In this document: positions 8,501 through 17,032 of the stretch, piece by piece
Numbering within the stretch: the first letter of the stretch is position 1
Layout: each line of letters opens with the position of its first letter
NCBI GenBank assembly: GCA_016284575.1
Contig: JAEEPD010000123.1
Span: 1 to 17,443 of the forward strand
From: Bacillota bacterium
Lineage (GTDB): Bacteria > Bacillota > Clostridia > Peptostreptococcales > Anaerovoracaceae
DNA: 17,443 bases
Direction of reading: 5' to 3'
Notes under the pieces: model-generated
Databases searched by the model: none
Seen by the model: the letters and a program-made list of their open reading frames with translations, nothing else
What the model was told of the DNA's origin: nothing
Made by a program: the position numbers and the translations under genes

Positions 8501-10947
8501 AGGAAAAGCTCTGGATCTACGTGGACGACCTGAAGGAACAGTTCGAGGCAGGCTCTGCCGATCAGTTTACAGGCTCCACTCAGGGCACGGTCACCGTATC
8601 CTACGAGACCAGCCGCAAGACCACACCCAACGGAGACACCTCCAAGACCTTCGTATGGTCTGACGGCTATGACGATTCCTTCAGTTTCGAATACTTCGAC
8701 GAAGGAACAAACCTTACATATCACATCAACGGAAAGCTGAGCGACTACGGCATCACCCTGGAAGAGCCTGAGATTCCTTACGAGGACCACGAGGCTCCGT
8801 CCATCGACATGGTGCACATCTACACCGCAAAGGGCGGCATGTATTCCGCAGTTGAGGCCTTCTCCGGCGACGACACAGAGGCGCAGATCGAAGAGACCAT
8901 CTCTTCAGCAGGCATGGCGCAGAGCTATGACTTCGTAGTCAATGCTTCCGATTACTCCAACTGGAAGGTGGTCGTAAAGAGCACCGAACCCTCTGGTCTT
9001 ACCTACGACACAGCTGAAAGCGACGTGATCGACGGTGTAACAGTAAACGGAAACAACGTATTCCTTACTCCTCCGGAGTCCGGGACAATAGGTGATTTCT
9101 ATATCGCTGTCGTTGACAGCGCATCCGCTGATACCGCTTCAACGACCGATAACTTCAGCTATGTGAAGATCCCCGGAGGACAGTACAGGTTCGATACCAC
9201 CGCTCCTGTTATCACTACCAAGGAGGTACAGCTGTCGCTGTACGAAAAGATAGTACTCATAAAGGTGGAGGATCTGGATGATGCAGGCAATCCCACCGCA
9301 AACCTCAGCGTAATGGGTGATGGCGTTACCCAGAATACGAATCCAAACTATGCTGAATATCAGTATTTAGTCAGATTCACGGAGAATGACACCAATGTGG
9401 TAGTTACTGCCTTTGACGAGGCCAAGAACTCCGCCACAGTAACCATTTCCGTAACAGGCATCGATGTGACGGCTCCCACTGTGACAATCACCTGGGCTCC
9501 CAGCTTCAGGGATGTCAACACAGGAAAGTTCGATTACTCGAACCCCACCACAGGTCCTGTAAATACCGACGTGGTAGCCATCATCACCAGCGATAAGGAT
9601 ATCATGAGTGCAACCGTGGGCTACAAGGATGATCCCGCAAATCCTAACACCGTATACACCAAGATTATAAGCCCCGGCAACCCAATTGCAGAGTACAGAT
9701 GGGGCACCGTGGAGTACGATGTCAGGAAGATCAAGGTCCACTTCAATATGTCCGACGATCCCGACATGCCGTACGATGGCATCACCCTCAACCTCAGCGT
9801 GGCGGCTCCCAACGGAAGGACCGTGGATACGCCCATCAAGCTGAGCACAGGCGTAATAGACAAGGTCGCACCGACTATAGTTAACGGTGTCTTCCCCAAC
9901 AAAAGACCGGGGTACAGCGTTCCTTACGAGATCGAATACTATATGGCTGATATCACCGAAGATGTCTATTGTATGAACGCCGGAAACATCGGTGAGATCT
10001 ATAACTACCAGAACCCCCTGATACTTGTCCTCAAGGATACTGCTCCTCAGACCCTCAGGTTTGCGGACAAGGCAGGAAACATCACCACTTATACCACTAC
10101 CCTGGATCCCGGAACGGTCATCGACAGCGTAACACCCGTGATGGATGTGGCCTTCACCGACGCTTCGGCCTCCACCAATCAGCCGGTGGTGCTGAATGTG
10201 ACTGTCAGTGAAGACGCGACTCTGGAATGCGATGATACTACCAACGTGGTGCCCGGAACCCTGACTCAGACCGCAGATCCCGAGGGCAACCCCATCTGGA
10301 CCGGAACCGTACAGGTAAAGGCTAACGGAACCTTCAGGCTCTATGCATATGATCAGGCCGGAAACTACACCAGCGTGGTATTCACCATCAACAACATCGA
10401 CCAGACACTGCCTCTCATCAGCTTCGATGTATCCACCGTAAGCCTCAGGCAGGAATCCGATCCCGCAGAACTTACCGCTCTGCTGGATGCTGGAGTCAAT
10501 GCATGGGACAACGTGGCAGTTGCTGAAGGAAGCATCAGCTACGATGCGACCGGAGTCAATCTGGACCAGCCCGGCATCTACGCCGTAGCCTACACAGTGC
10601 TAGACACTGCAGGCAACGAAGGCCAGGCAACCAGATATGTGAAGGTCATCGATAAGCACATGCCCGTCATAACCATCGACGGCGCACTTACCGAACTCAA
10701 CGGTACAACAAGCATCAGACCGGGAACCCACAGGATCTCAGTCTCCGGCCTAAGAGAAAATGGTGAGCCCTATAAGCTCCAGATGGTGAAGGGCATCTAC
10801 TCCGCAGGCCAGATGAAGAGGCTCGGACGCGGACTCAGCGTTGCTGACGACGGCAGCTTCGAGATCACAAGCCCCGGCTTCTACACCGTATACGTTACAT
10901 CCCAGTCAAGGCAGACCTTCAGGACACTGCTCTACGTAGAAAAGTAA
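2584..10947 (+). CDS. Giant secreted multi-domain Ig-like protein (2787 aa)
   Basis: A Sec signal peptide (1-26, cleavage near FALA-A) precedes an unrecognised, aromatic- and His-rich N-terminal domain (about 28-250). The rest is an array of beta-sandwich, Ig-like modules marked by the linker D-x-x-x-P at residues 256, 437, 605, 744, 1131, 1487, 2068, 2204, 2294, 2426, 2514, 2606 and 2690. Several module ends carry D-x-A-G-N turns (for example DYAGNS, DQAGNY, DTAGNE), typical of bacterial Ig-like domains. Residues about 2615-2690 resemble a DUF5011/Cry22-type Ig-like domain. No catalytic domain, LPxTG signal, SLH domain, dockerin or C-terminal membrane helix is seen, so how it is held outside the cell is unclear. 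Likely a surface or matrix adhesin or scaffold (inference). GGAGGAAGGA precedes the ATG, which overlaps the previous stop. Codon use changes at 7921-8472. Confidence 0.85.
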   Translation: MKPKRVLAVLMAACLMVVGFPSFALAANGNKPDPSWTKLPYTEVGLFNIHTSDNSDYYKNNQGSASYNAVAAGYFRQFGDLSNTLTYDKKEGKNRTYYWVYPNDFSKGFNYTVLAHLMDQYQQLQVGYSVTTINNPHTHSWGFLGWYSQDVTSYMDAYMYFANHNSNDWYRYITDYSGYSKSGKSNRRGNNKFKDMPDVINGNQTIWAWMSDCPDPTVIQRTIFLQFINRDYYYDGGSKTCTHGGWVEGNTVVFADKTQPVVKKVVTRRKSDGAETTNFKAGDTIQVALQFSEPVRFANDSASGMGNVYIGLKVADSTNYLYANLTSLTSNGRPWPDRVNEAVFEYVVPSNEKKLYTITNVELDKYPSNIGDAKPLWKSTADIPLRLYGRGGVLAEQKKPNSPNARDEGFNGAKSYIVDIAGNSLDPTVSASTFYIDGENPFVAKVAVSANTNNKSIKEMLGTSQLAEDDPLRNDPSDRYLGKYDTFSITLYMNEVVQAGGSISVTTNVKKSDGTYLTFNSNTSTDLSVTKYTNVGTGYGKGASKNYCSFFTTGNVRVEPGMTIEGSEGKIEITDITYNNVKDASGNSAVKKMEFLNFDKGFYLDTEAPSVEMTAAVQPGGANQRFYIPFKVTDPLPGGASSGAQGSGVQGLPAWVMIYSSGSTSQFDYAVTGKTTEPETWTTGGAFGKNIKFDQNGDQQYLHIRPVAGQEYSLFNSGVVIFDIQDYAGNSYDRRVNLSGAVLDTVAPGVYSFSSTSSYDNTAEQGTYTAVIHAYDAGGLASVEYQWTDANAALTADSSGWQAAEGTLQDGQTTADLHASVTIAKGEDFSKYLWAKVTDAGGNITVEELRQCSYSLKQIHYDLKYTTQTQFNPHMAVMDLENGGNLVFDAYYNGVHYIRTVDYDTWRSNGGANNGQIFRGGNDTKWYEATKDTSNGVVFKDLIQKNSPLEYIGGDLPITVYSGNDAAITIGTTEVAINSSAASENITLRIASSDWRHIEDAFTKTWKTCLSIDPAAFVKHPSMLWTFDDGYYLASTLEGMQLQIDIGEDKNGWDYADVDWENSYLALDGQDLDHKICGIGSGPVQTITLPASDLYTSGMHNLSLVLKRNSSALQNSSTYYFGWMEDSIYIDATEPGDLELGVMIKNSTRDAWGYGYINQNGFGEPGSYDEIPYDPDQVIYIPTEGYRVALSVEAKDVSGAAINYENSSGSGAGVYAGAMDIIAWNTADPTNKVNLRREHFTKNENGDVVLDQKWNSSSLNGKRTLLFSDTTTGGYAGYPIGTLGLTYNQDNLIAIQAVYANGKAGPVKFLTIHPVALDISGTVKTSPEIDESVYGPFSQYGTTGLLTTNAGTAKVVFTPSGVIDPGVTIYCQQGNRYSENSDYEMYEGYAKNIGEMTLQGDGTYVYMVPDANATQYENDWIAWIENNGEYPAGFLGNYAPDMDESQGFTYKKQSTRSKPMGRYIVYARDGVGNIHIIGMTQNSIIADASKPIVSGGSFEKDEADDVYTYHAKFYIKDDSILAFARANNDRSQDRLLNYAPVLNITFDDAYLAAIGAEGQNLTLDFDDFDDHGIWEAKDATRLGITKVETFYAPSQMEGFNVYGFQGSDDLTMEVDIDLYISPKITTATPVSIQLTATDAHGNSSDPVSITCDDAVGVTPASVRQEYAYDPNQARDHYSAITDVVTDYALKMDFNIPVKPDASWINPNPGGYSTTWYDGFPITSDGTWTISFTDIFGDRYSQEVILNDVFTYNSYSMGINVDFSTLDYVPAKDGVIISITPSLEPFDEQMYYVYGENPADADDYEYNAHAEDFALFAAGAEWGFRGIPDDQWVEPYLDENGTTWFRIWDTVDNKIVEGLEKISLDDLIKNYIRFPDSWTIVPYVRHTGYPVAGGKIPASASEWPTDTPTDSLTIHATENGDYAIFFWGDTEDYAYTYTGLSPDAPTSFNDSWNHQRDAHVLIIHLDNIVTGGPEEKLWIYVDDLKEQFEAGSADQFTGSTQGTVTVSYETSRKTTPNGDTSKTFVWSDGYDDSFSFEYFDEGTNLTYHINGKLSDYGITLEEPEIPYEDHEAPSIDMVHIYTAKGGMYSAVEAFSGDDTEAQIEETISSAGMAQSYDFVVNASDYSNWKVVVKSTEPSGLTYDTAESDVIDGVTVNGNNVFLTPPESGTIGDFYIAVVDSASADTASTTDNFSYVKIPGGQYRFDTTAPVITTKEVQLSLYEKIVLIKVEDLDDAGNPTANLSVMGDGVTQNTNPNYAEYQYLVRFTENDTNVVVTAFDEAKNSATVTISVTGIDVTAPTVTITWAPSFRDVNTGKFDYSNPTTGPVNTDVVAIITSDKDIMSATVGYKDDPANPNTVYTKIISPGNPIAEYRWGTVEYDVRKIKVHFNMSDDPDMPYDGITLNLSVAAPNGRTVDTPIKLSTGVIDKVAPTIVNGVFPNKRPGYSVPYEIEYYMADITEDVYCMNAGNIGEIYNYQNPLILVLKDTAPQTLRFADKAGNITTYTTTLDPGTVIDSVTPVMDVAFTDASASTNQPVVLNVTVSEDATLECDDTTNVVPGTLTQTADPEGNPIWTGTVQVKANGTFRLYAYDQAGNYTSVVFTINNIDQTLPLISFDVSTVSLRQESDPAELTALLDAGVNAWDNVAVAEGSISYDATGVNLDQPGIYAVAYTVLDTAGNEGQATRYVKVIDKHMPVITIDGALTELNGTTSIRPGTHRISVSGLRENGEPYKLQMVKGIYSAGQMKRLGRGLSVADDGSFEITSPGFYTVYVTSQSRQTFRTLLYVEK
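7921..8472 (+). other. Stretch of atypical codon use inside the 2787-aa gene
   Basis: Codons for about residues 1780-1963 shift toward T- and A-ending forms (ACT, TCT, GCT, CAT, AAT, ATT, CTT, with CTA and AGG), whereas flanking sequence prefers ACC, TCC, AAC, ATC and CTG. The reading frame stays open throughout and both edges are in frame. The encoded segment is acidic and aromatic (for example EYNAHAEDFALF, FFWGDTEDYAYTYTG). It may be a later-acquired or faster-evolving module. Judged by eye, not by a computed statistic. Confidence 0.45.
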
Positions 10948-10960
10948 GGAGGCAACAAGA

Positions 10961-13900
10961 ATGACACTGTCAAAACGATTATTGTCTGTACTGCTCTGCT
11001 TCGCCTTGCTCCTCCCCATGTTCCCCGTAAAGGCCTTTGCCGCAGGGGAAGAAACAGAGGACGTGTTCTCCACGGATAACGGATACATCGAAGCCATCGT
11101 ATCCAAAAAGAACGGCGGCTTCCTGATCAAGACCGTTGAGGGCAATCAGCTCAGAAAATCAGACAACAACAAGAATCTGCTGTATCACAGCGGAGACTAC
11201 GACACCTCGTTTGTCTCCTTCCGCGTAGGCGAAGGAGCTGCTGCCAGGGACTATATCTTCGGCGGCAAATACGAGGCTGAAGGGTCAAGTGAAGTGACAG
11301 TGACTCAGCCCACGGCCGGTGGCGACATAATCGCCACCTGGTCTGTGGCCGGGATCACCTTCATCCAGACCATCTCTCTGGCCAACGAGGAGGCCGCCGA
11401 GCACGGCATGGTCTCCATAGGTCTGGGAGCGGTCAACAACAGCGGAGTCGCAGTTCCCATCCAGGCCCGTATCCTCTACGATACCTGCCTCGGCGACAGG
11501 GACTACTCCTTCTATCAGGTTGGCGGCAACACTCTGGAATTCGAGCAGGTCATCACCAATGACAGCGACCTCAGAGCCTTCTATGCAGTGGACGACATTG
11601 CGGATCCTCAGATCTCGGCATATGTGGTATCCACTCCTGTAAAGGCAGCGGTAGGCCACTGGAACAACCTGGCTGCATCGCTCTTCGAGTTTGCGCCGGA
11701 TGGCTCCCTGTTCTTCACCAATTCCGTCAACGAATACCTGACCGCAGACAGCGCCTGTGCACTGTACTACGATATGGGTACCGTTGCAGCCGGCTCCACC
11801 AACAGCATAACAAGCTATTACGGCGTATACTCCAACAAGACCGTAAGCCTGGCAAACAGGATCGCTCTCAATACAGTGGCACCCTTAAGGCTGAACCTTA
11901 ACGAAGGTAAGACTGCATATGTAAGACAGAGCTCTGCAGGCATCGCGGACTTCGAGATAAGAGTAGATGCTGAAAACTACAAGAGCGGAACCTCCGAGGA
12001 TCTGACGAACGTAATACTGGCTGTAAACAGCACCAGCAATATACGTCCGCTGGACGATGACGGAAATCTCCATCCCAATTACGATTACGACACTGTGGAT
12101 CCCCTGACCATCAGCTATCCGATTATGGAACAGGGCTCCACCATTACCAGGACACTTTACTTCCAGGCCAGACCTCTGGTGAGCGCCAGCTTTGAGCGCA
12201 TAACCATAGGTATGTACGCAGGCGATGTGACAAGAGAAAATCTGCTGGGCGAAAGAGTCATCTATCTGATGCTCCCGGGCACCGACGGAAAGCTGCCTCA
12301 GGTGCAGTTCCTCTCCATGAGCCCCACAACAATCTATTCCTCCGGCACCCGCCATCTGTATGTGGCCATCACCAACGAGGCCTTCCTGGATAACCATCTG
12401 AATGCAGGCTCCTGCAGATTCCAGGTGGTAAGCGCAGATAAGAAGACTGTACTGGATGTTCCCACAGGCAATGTGACCCTGAACGACGGTGTGGCTGATC
12501 TTGCGCTCACCAAAGATATCGAGATGTCTGTGGGCAGCTGGTTCGTACAGCTGACATGGACTGACGATGCAGTGGTAAACGACATTGTTGATGCCGCGCA
12601 GCAGAAGCAGACCGCATCGGTCCTGAACTTCAAGGTATCCGACGATCCCAAGTTCAAGAACGAGTGCTACGGCGTCCTGGCTTCTGTAAAATACGGCGCC
12701 GGCACCACTGACAATCCCTATTACTACCGCCTCGAAAGCTTCAAGGACGAGGAAGCCTTCAAAGCATTCTCCTCTCAGACGGGGGATGCAAAGAAGTGGG
12801 TCGAGATCCTTCTGGTATTCCGCGGCGAATTCACAGGCGACAAGCGTTATCCTCTGACTGATGAAAACGGCATAATAGGCTACACCTACTACACCGGCGT
12901 CAGCAAGAAGAGCGTGGATCCCACCACCAAGGAGACCAAGGTCGAAAACTGCATGACCATCAATAACTGCGTAGACTTCGAGGGCGGCACCATGTCCATC
13001 TACTACGAGGACTACAAGAGCGGTTATGTAAAGGCCTTTAAATCTCCCATACTCTGCGAGTTCGACGGCGATCTGTACGCCAGCGATTCCAGAAACTCCA
13101 TCTGGACCGGCCAGGCCATTCTGACCAAGCTGGAGCAGGGCCAGGATTACTCCCTGATCCAGTACGACCAGGACGGCAAGAGAAAGGATTCCGATTCCGA
13201 TCCCATTACCCTGGTATGGCCCAATATCTGGAGCTATGCTCAGACTATCGCAGGCTGTGCCTTCAAGCTGGCCTACGGTCAATTCGGCGTAATGAGCAAC
13301 AAGGACGGAGAGCTCGGCCGTACAATAGCCTTCTCCGCATCTCTTTCCCTGAGCTTCATGAAGGGACCCGAGGACGCGGACGAGAGGGAAGACGCCACCA
13401 AGAGCTACTTCGGAAGAATGAAGGAGCTGTGGACCGACTGGAGACCCGGCAAGACTTCTCTCTATCAGTACGCTTATCACGGCGCCAGATTTGAAAAGCT
13501 TACCGCTATCAACATGAACGACGAAGACCACAGCGGAGACAAGGACAAGGGCGTCCAGGCATCCGTAATGGTGCAGGATATCCTGTTCGGCTGCGGCCAG
13601 GGACTTGTGGGTCTGAACTTCAGCGTGGACATTACGGTCAAGAACATGATCGACTCCCTGCCGAAGCTTCAGGGTAAGCTCTCCATCAATACCATCAATA
13701 ACTGGTCCTTCGGACTGGCAGGCTCCTGCAAGCTTATCAACAACATGAAGGTTGAGGCTAAGCTTGGATTCAAGAGCTATAACGATATCCCCATCCCCGA
13801 TGAGATGTACTTCTACATCGGCGGCTTCAAGCCCGGTCTCAACATCGACGGCGCTGCCGTTGTATGGCTGACGGGCGGCGGCGGCGGATTCTCCAACCTG

Positions 13901-16900
13901 TACGACACCATATTCTGTACAAGCGGACTCCCGCCACTGAAACTGATTCTCACAGCGAGCTTCAGCATAGTCCAGATACTGGACGGTACAGCGAAGCTCA
14001 CGATCAGCCTCTCCGGCCTTGATCTGACAGCAAGCGAACTAAAGATAGCAGGCGAGATCGAGGTCATCAAGAAGATACAGCTGGGCTTCTACTGGTATCC
14101 CGACCTGAAGCTGCAGGCGGCTATCTATGTAAGCATGTTCGAGAAGTGCATCGAAGGACAGGGCTACATAATCCTGATCGGCAAGGAGTACAAGGACTGG
14201 TTCTTCGAGATGTTCGTAAGAGCAGCTCTGAAGATCCCCGATTCCGTACCTGTAGTAGGCGGAATGGCCCTGCTGGCTATCGACCTGGGCATCAGCACAA
14301 AGAAGATCTGGGGTGCCTTCGAGGCCCTGGGCATAGGTGTCGGCGTGACGTACTACTGGGGCGAGAGCGGGGTAGACTTCGGTACAGCCAAGAACAAGGC
14401 TAAGCCCACTTACCCGAACCTGCTGCTGGAGGCTTACACAGGCGAGCCTGCGGACTTCCCGATCGCATACGACGAGGAGACCGGAAAGACTCTCTACGCA
14501 CACTTCGGTACCAACTTCGAAGCGCCCAGACCCGCGCAGATCATCGGAGACGGAGATCTTGTCCTGATGGATCTTGCAGGCGTATGGTCCAACGGCACAA
14601 AGACAAGCCACAAGTTCAACCTCGGCGCTTACGCGGCTAACACCAATGAAGCTACCGCGGTACAGCTGACCTACAAGGCAGCAAGCCTTGCAGAGGCCAA
14701 GAGCCTGGCTCAGAGCTTCACCGTTACCGACGCTGAGAACGGCGGAAACGGCTTCGGCATTGAGTTCTACGAGAGAAACACCAATGATCCCAACGACGAG
14801 GGCAACCGCACAACTGCCAATGCCAACGTAAGCTGGAACGAAGAGAGCGGAACAGCAACCTTCGCATTCACCGTAACAAAGAACGAACAGTTCAACAAGA
14901 ACTGGTACATCAACACCGGCAGCACTCAGTGCGACGTGGTACTCTACAACGTACTGCCTCTGCCCGAGATGACCAGCGTATCCGCTGCAGGTGCCATCAA
15001 TGCAGGCAGCAATGCCACCTTCAACTGGGAAGGCACCGGCCTGAATGAGCTTGATACCATCAGCTTCTTCCTGGCAGAGACCACTGATCCGGAAAACGAT
15101 CCCGGCTACTCCGTAGGAACCATCACCAGCGGCGCTGCCATAGCTGCAGGAACCGCACAGATCGAGATCCCCGCAGAGATGCCCTCAGGCGATTACTACA
15201 TCAGAGCGGTCTACAGCAAGGATGAGCAGCTGAATGCAGTCAAGTACAGCACCGGCAGATACACTGTGACTAACAGTAATATGCCTGCGGCAGTCGGAAC
15301 ACCGACCGTCACCCTGGCAGGCGACCTGAAGTACAGCGTCAGCATTCCCGCCACCACCGATCCCAACACCACGGGCTACAGGGTGAGCGTACTGAATGCC
15401 GACGGCACGGAATCCGATGTTGCAAATCTGACCTACGATAAGGCAGATACAGGCGCCACCTCCTTCGAGATCGGCGGCCGCTATCTGGCTCCCGTAAAGC
15501 AGAACGCAGAGGATCCCACAGCCGCAGCCATCGGCACCACCATGGCAGGACTTGAGGCTGACAAGAGCTATATCATCAGCGTCACTCCCTACAAGACCCT
15601 GGATGTGGACGGCAACGGCGAACCCGATACTGTGGTCTACGGCAACGAGTGGCAGAGCGCAGCCATGCTGCTGCCTGCAGCTGTAACTCCCACGGCGGAG
15701 ATCACCGCAGACGGCAAGACGCTGGTACCCGTTGTGAGCAACGAGAACAGCACTGCCAAGCCGCCGGTATTCACGGTTAACGCTCTTGACATGGCGGCCA
15801 CATTCTCCGAGGCAGTTACTGGCACCTGGGCTCTGGATGACAGCAGCACCTGGGAGCAGAGCTCCACAGCGGCAGCCATATCCGGAAGCTTCACTGATGC
15901 GTCAAGCGCATCCTTCAGCATCCCCAGCATCACCGAGGGAGAGCACATCCTGAACGTGACTGGACGCGCGGCTGACGGAGACTACTTCTCCTACAGCTAC
16001 CCGTTCACTGTGGACACCACCGCACCGAGACCCATACTCAGCAGCCCGCTGAACGGCAGTCCCTTCAACAATGACGGCACTGTGACCCTGGCAGGCGTTA
16101 CCGACGCAGATGCTTCCATCTACGTAAGCATCGACGGCGCAGCTGAGGCTAAGCTGGATGTAACTCCGGACATTGACGGCCTGTTCACCAAGGACCTGCC
16201 GATCAGTGATCCCGACGGCGCATCCCTCCACAGTCTGAAGCTCTACGCAGTGGATCCCAACGGCAACCGCACCGAGACCATGGAGCTCGGCGTACAGAAC
16301 CCGAAGCTGGGCGCTCTGAAGGACATCGTGCTGATGGCCAACAACGAGGTTCCCGCAGAGGGCACCCTCAACACCAATGTGGGCGCCACCGATGTACCTC
16401 TTAAGGTAATGGGTATCAACAACAACAACGAGAGTTTCGCGCTGGATCCCTCGCTGGTATTCTGGAACACTCAGGCCGCCGAAGGCAGCATCTCTGTGGA
16501 CGGCAACGGCATGATGGATTACACACCCTACACCAAGGGCTTCGTAGAAGCTAAGGTGGAGGTGTCCTCCGGAGCCTACAGGACCGCTTCTCTGGCCCTC
16601 AACTCCGAGATCCCAAGCAATGTGGTATCCGTATCCGCGACAGTGGGCGGCAGCATCACAGGCGGCGGCGAGTATAACGAAGGCGATGATGTCGCAGTTG
16701 AAGCAACAGCAGCCGATGGCTACAGCTTCGATCTGTGGGTGGCCTCCGGTATCTCCGGTCTGGATCTCAAGAAGCCTGCACTCAGCTTCAAGATGCCCGG
16801 CAACGGCGTAAGCCTCACCGCAAGGTTCGTATCCGACAACATGTACGCGGACTTCACAGGAGATGACAAGATCAACATCCTGGATCTGATCAGACTGAAG

Positions 16901-17032
16901 AAGTTCCTGCTCGGCGAAAACGTCAGCATGAACAACAAGTCCGGAGATCTCAACGCCGATGGCAGCACCGACGGTCTGGATCTTATCCGCCTGATGAAGT
17001 ACCTGCTGGGCGAAGCAGTTGAACTCCACTAA
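10961..17032 (+). CDS. Giant secreted dockerin protein (2023 aa) with beta-rich core
   Basis: Signal peptide 1-27 (cleavage near AFA-A). Residues about 30-300 form a beta-rich domain with LYDTCLGDRDY and DSACALYYDMGTVAAGS, a pattern I have seen in uncharacterised secreted bacterial proteins. Residues about 300-860 are unrecognised, with several Cys (C664 and C670 close together). Residues about 860-1140 are alternating hydrophobic, Gly-rich beta sequence including five consecutive Gly at 972-976. Then come Ig-like (about 1325-1435), FN3-like (about 1440-1570) and further Ig-like segments (DTTAP at 1685), a Big-like segment (about 1783-1885), a Flg_new/InlB-type repeat (about 1887-1957) and a type I dockerin (1963-2020). 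No recognisable glycoside hydrolase, carbohydrate-binding module or peptidase is seen. AAGGAGG (10946-10952) overlaps the preceding stop, so it is in the same operon. Probably tethered through the downstream cohesin protein. Confidence 0.88.
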   Translation: MTLSKRLLSVLLCFALLLPMFPVKAFAAGEETEDVFSTDNGYIEAIVSKKNGGFLIKTVEGNQLRKSDNNKNLLYHSGDYDTSFVSFRVGEGAAARDYIFGGKYEAEGSSEVTVTQPTAGGDIIATWSVAGITFIQTISLANEEAAEHGMVSIGLGAVNNSGVAVPIQARILYDTCLGDRDYSFYQVGGNTLEFEQVITNDSDLRAFYAVDDIADPQISAYVVSTPVKAAVGHWNNLAASLFEFAPDGSLFFTNSVNEYLTADSACALYYDMGTVAAGSTNSITSYYGVYSNKTVSLANRIALNTVAPLRLNLNEGKTAYVRQSSAGIADFEIRVDAENYKSGTSEDLTNVILAVNSTSNIRPLDDDGNLHPNYDYDTVDPLTISYPIMEQGSTITRTLYFQARPLVSASFERITIGMYAGDVTRENLLGERVIYLMLPGTDGKLPQVQFLSMSPTTIYSSGTRHLYVAITNEAFLDNHLNAGSCRFQVVSADKKTVLDVPTGNVTLNDGVADLALTKDIEMSVGSWFVQLTWTDDAVVNDIVDAAQQKQTASVLNFKVSDDPKFKNECYGVLASVKYGAGTTDNPYYYRLESFKDEEAFKAFSSQTGDAKKWVEILLVFRGEFTGDKRYPLTDENGIIGYTYYTGVSKKSVDPTTKETKVENCMTINNCVDFEGGTMSIYYEDYKSGYVKAFKSPILCEFDGDLYASDSRNSIWTGQAILTKLEQGQDYSLIQYDQDGKRKDSDSDPITLVWPNIWSYAQTIAGCAFKLAYGQFGVMSNKDGELGRTIAFSASLSLSFMKGPEDADEREDATKSYFGRMKELWTDWRPGKTSLYQYAYHGARFEKLTAINMNDEDHSGDKDKGVQASVMVQDILFGCGQGLVGLNFSVDITVKNMIDSLPKLQGKLSINTINNWSFGLAGSCKLINNMKVEAKLGFKSYNDIPIPDEMYFYIGGFKPGLNIDGAAVVWLTGGGGGFSNLYDTIFCTSGLPPLKLILTASFSIVQILDGTAKLTISLSGLDLTASELKIAGEIEVIKKIQLGFYWYPDLKLQAAIYVSMFEKCIEGQGYIILIGKEYKDWFFEMFVRAALKIPDSVPVVGGMALLAIDLGISTKKIWGAFEALGIGVGVTYYWGESGVDFGTAKNKAKPTYPNLLLEAYTGEPADFPIAYDEETGKTLYAHFGTNFEAPRPAQIIGDGDLVLMDLAGVWSNGTKTSHKFNLGAYAANTNEATAVQLTYKAASLAEAKSLAQSFTVTDAENGGNGFGIEFYERNTNDPNDEGNRTTANANVSWNEESGTATFAFTVTKNEQFNKNWYINTGSTQCDVVLYNVLPLPEMTSVSAAGAINAGSNATFNWEGTGLNELDTISFFLAETTDPENDPGYSVGTITSGAAIAAGTAQIEIPAEMPSGDYYIRAVYSKDEQLNAVKYSTGRYTVTNSNMPAAVGTPTVTLAGDLKYSVSIPATTDPNTTGYRVSVLNADGTESDVANLTYDKADTGATSFEIGGRYLAPVKQNAEDPTAAAIGTTMAGLEADKSYIISVTPYKTLDVDGNGEPDTVVYGNEWQSAAMLLPAAVTPTAEITADGKTLVPVVSNENSTAKPPVFTVNALDMAATFSEAVTGTWALDDSSTWEQSSTAAAISGSFTDASSASFSIPSITEGEHILNVTGRAADGDYFSYSYPFTVDTTAPRPILSSPLNGSPFNNDGTVTLAGVTDADASIYVSIDGAAEAKLDVTPDIDGLFTKDLPISDPDGASLHSLKLYAVDPNGNRTETMELGVQNPKLGALKDIVLMANNEVPAEGTLNTNVGATDVPLKVMGINNNNESFALDPSLVFWNTQAAEGSISVDGNGMMDYTPYTKGFVEAKVEVSSGAYRTASLALNSEIPSNVVSVSATVGGSITGGGEYNEGDDVAVEATAADGYSFDLWVASGISGLDLKKPALSFKMPGNGVSLTARFVSDNMYADFTGDDKINILDLIRLKKFLLGENVSMNNKSGDLNADGSTDGLDLIRLMKYLLGEAVELH
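16847..17020 (+). other. Type I dockerin module (C-terminus of the 2023-aa protein)
   Basis: Two 22-residue calcium-loop/helix repeats. The first (D1964, T1966, D1968, N1972, D1975, then LIRLKKFLLGE) has Thr where Asn or Asp is usual at loop position 3. The second (D1996, N1998, D2000, D2004, D2007, then LIRLMKYLLGE) is canonical. Recognition positions 10-11 are Ile-Leu in repeat 1 and Gly-Leu in repeat 2, not the Ser-Thr of Clostridium thermocellum enzymes, so cohesin specificity is probably distinct. The near-symmetry of the two repeats would allow dual binding modes. Confidence 0.92.

Noticed and set aside
11885..13531. Long open frame (548 codons) on the minus strand
   Set aside because: It lies wholly inside the dockerin gene, has low-complexity antisense-like composition and no ribosome site. 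The + strand frame has a signal peptide and recognisable domains.
15902..17029. 375-codon open frame on the minus strand over the dockerin end
   Set aside because: Antisense shadow of strongly biased codons; the + strand encodes a clear dockerin.
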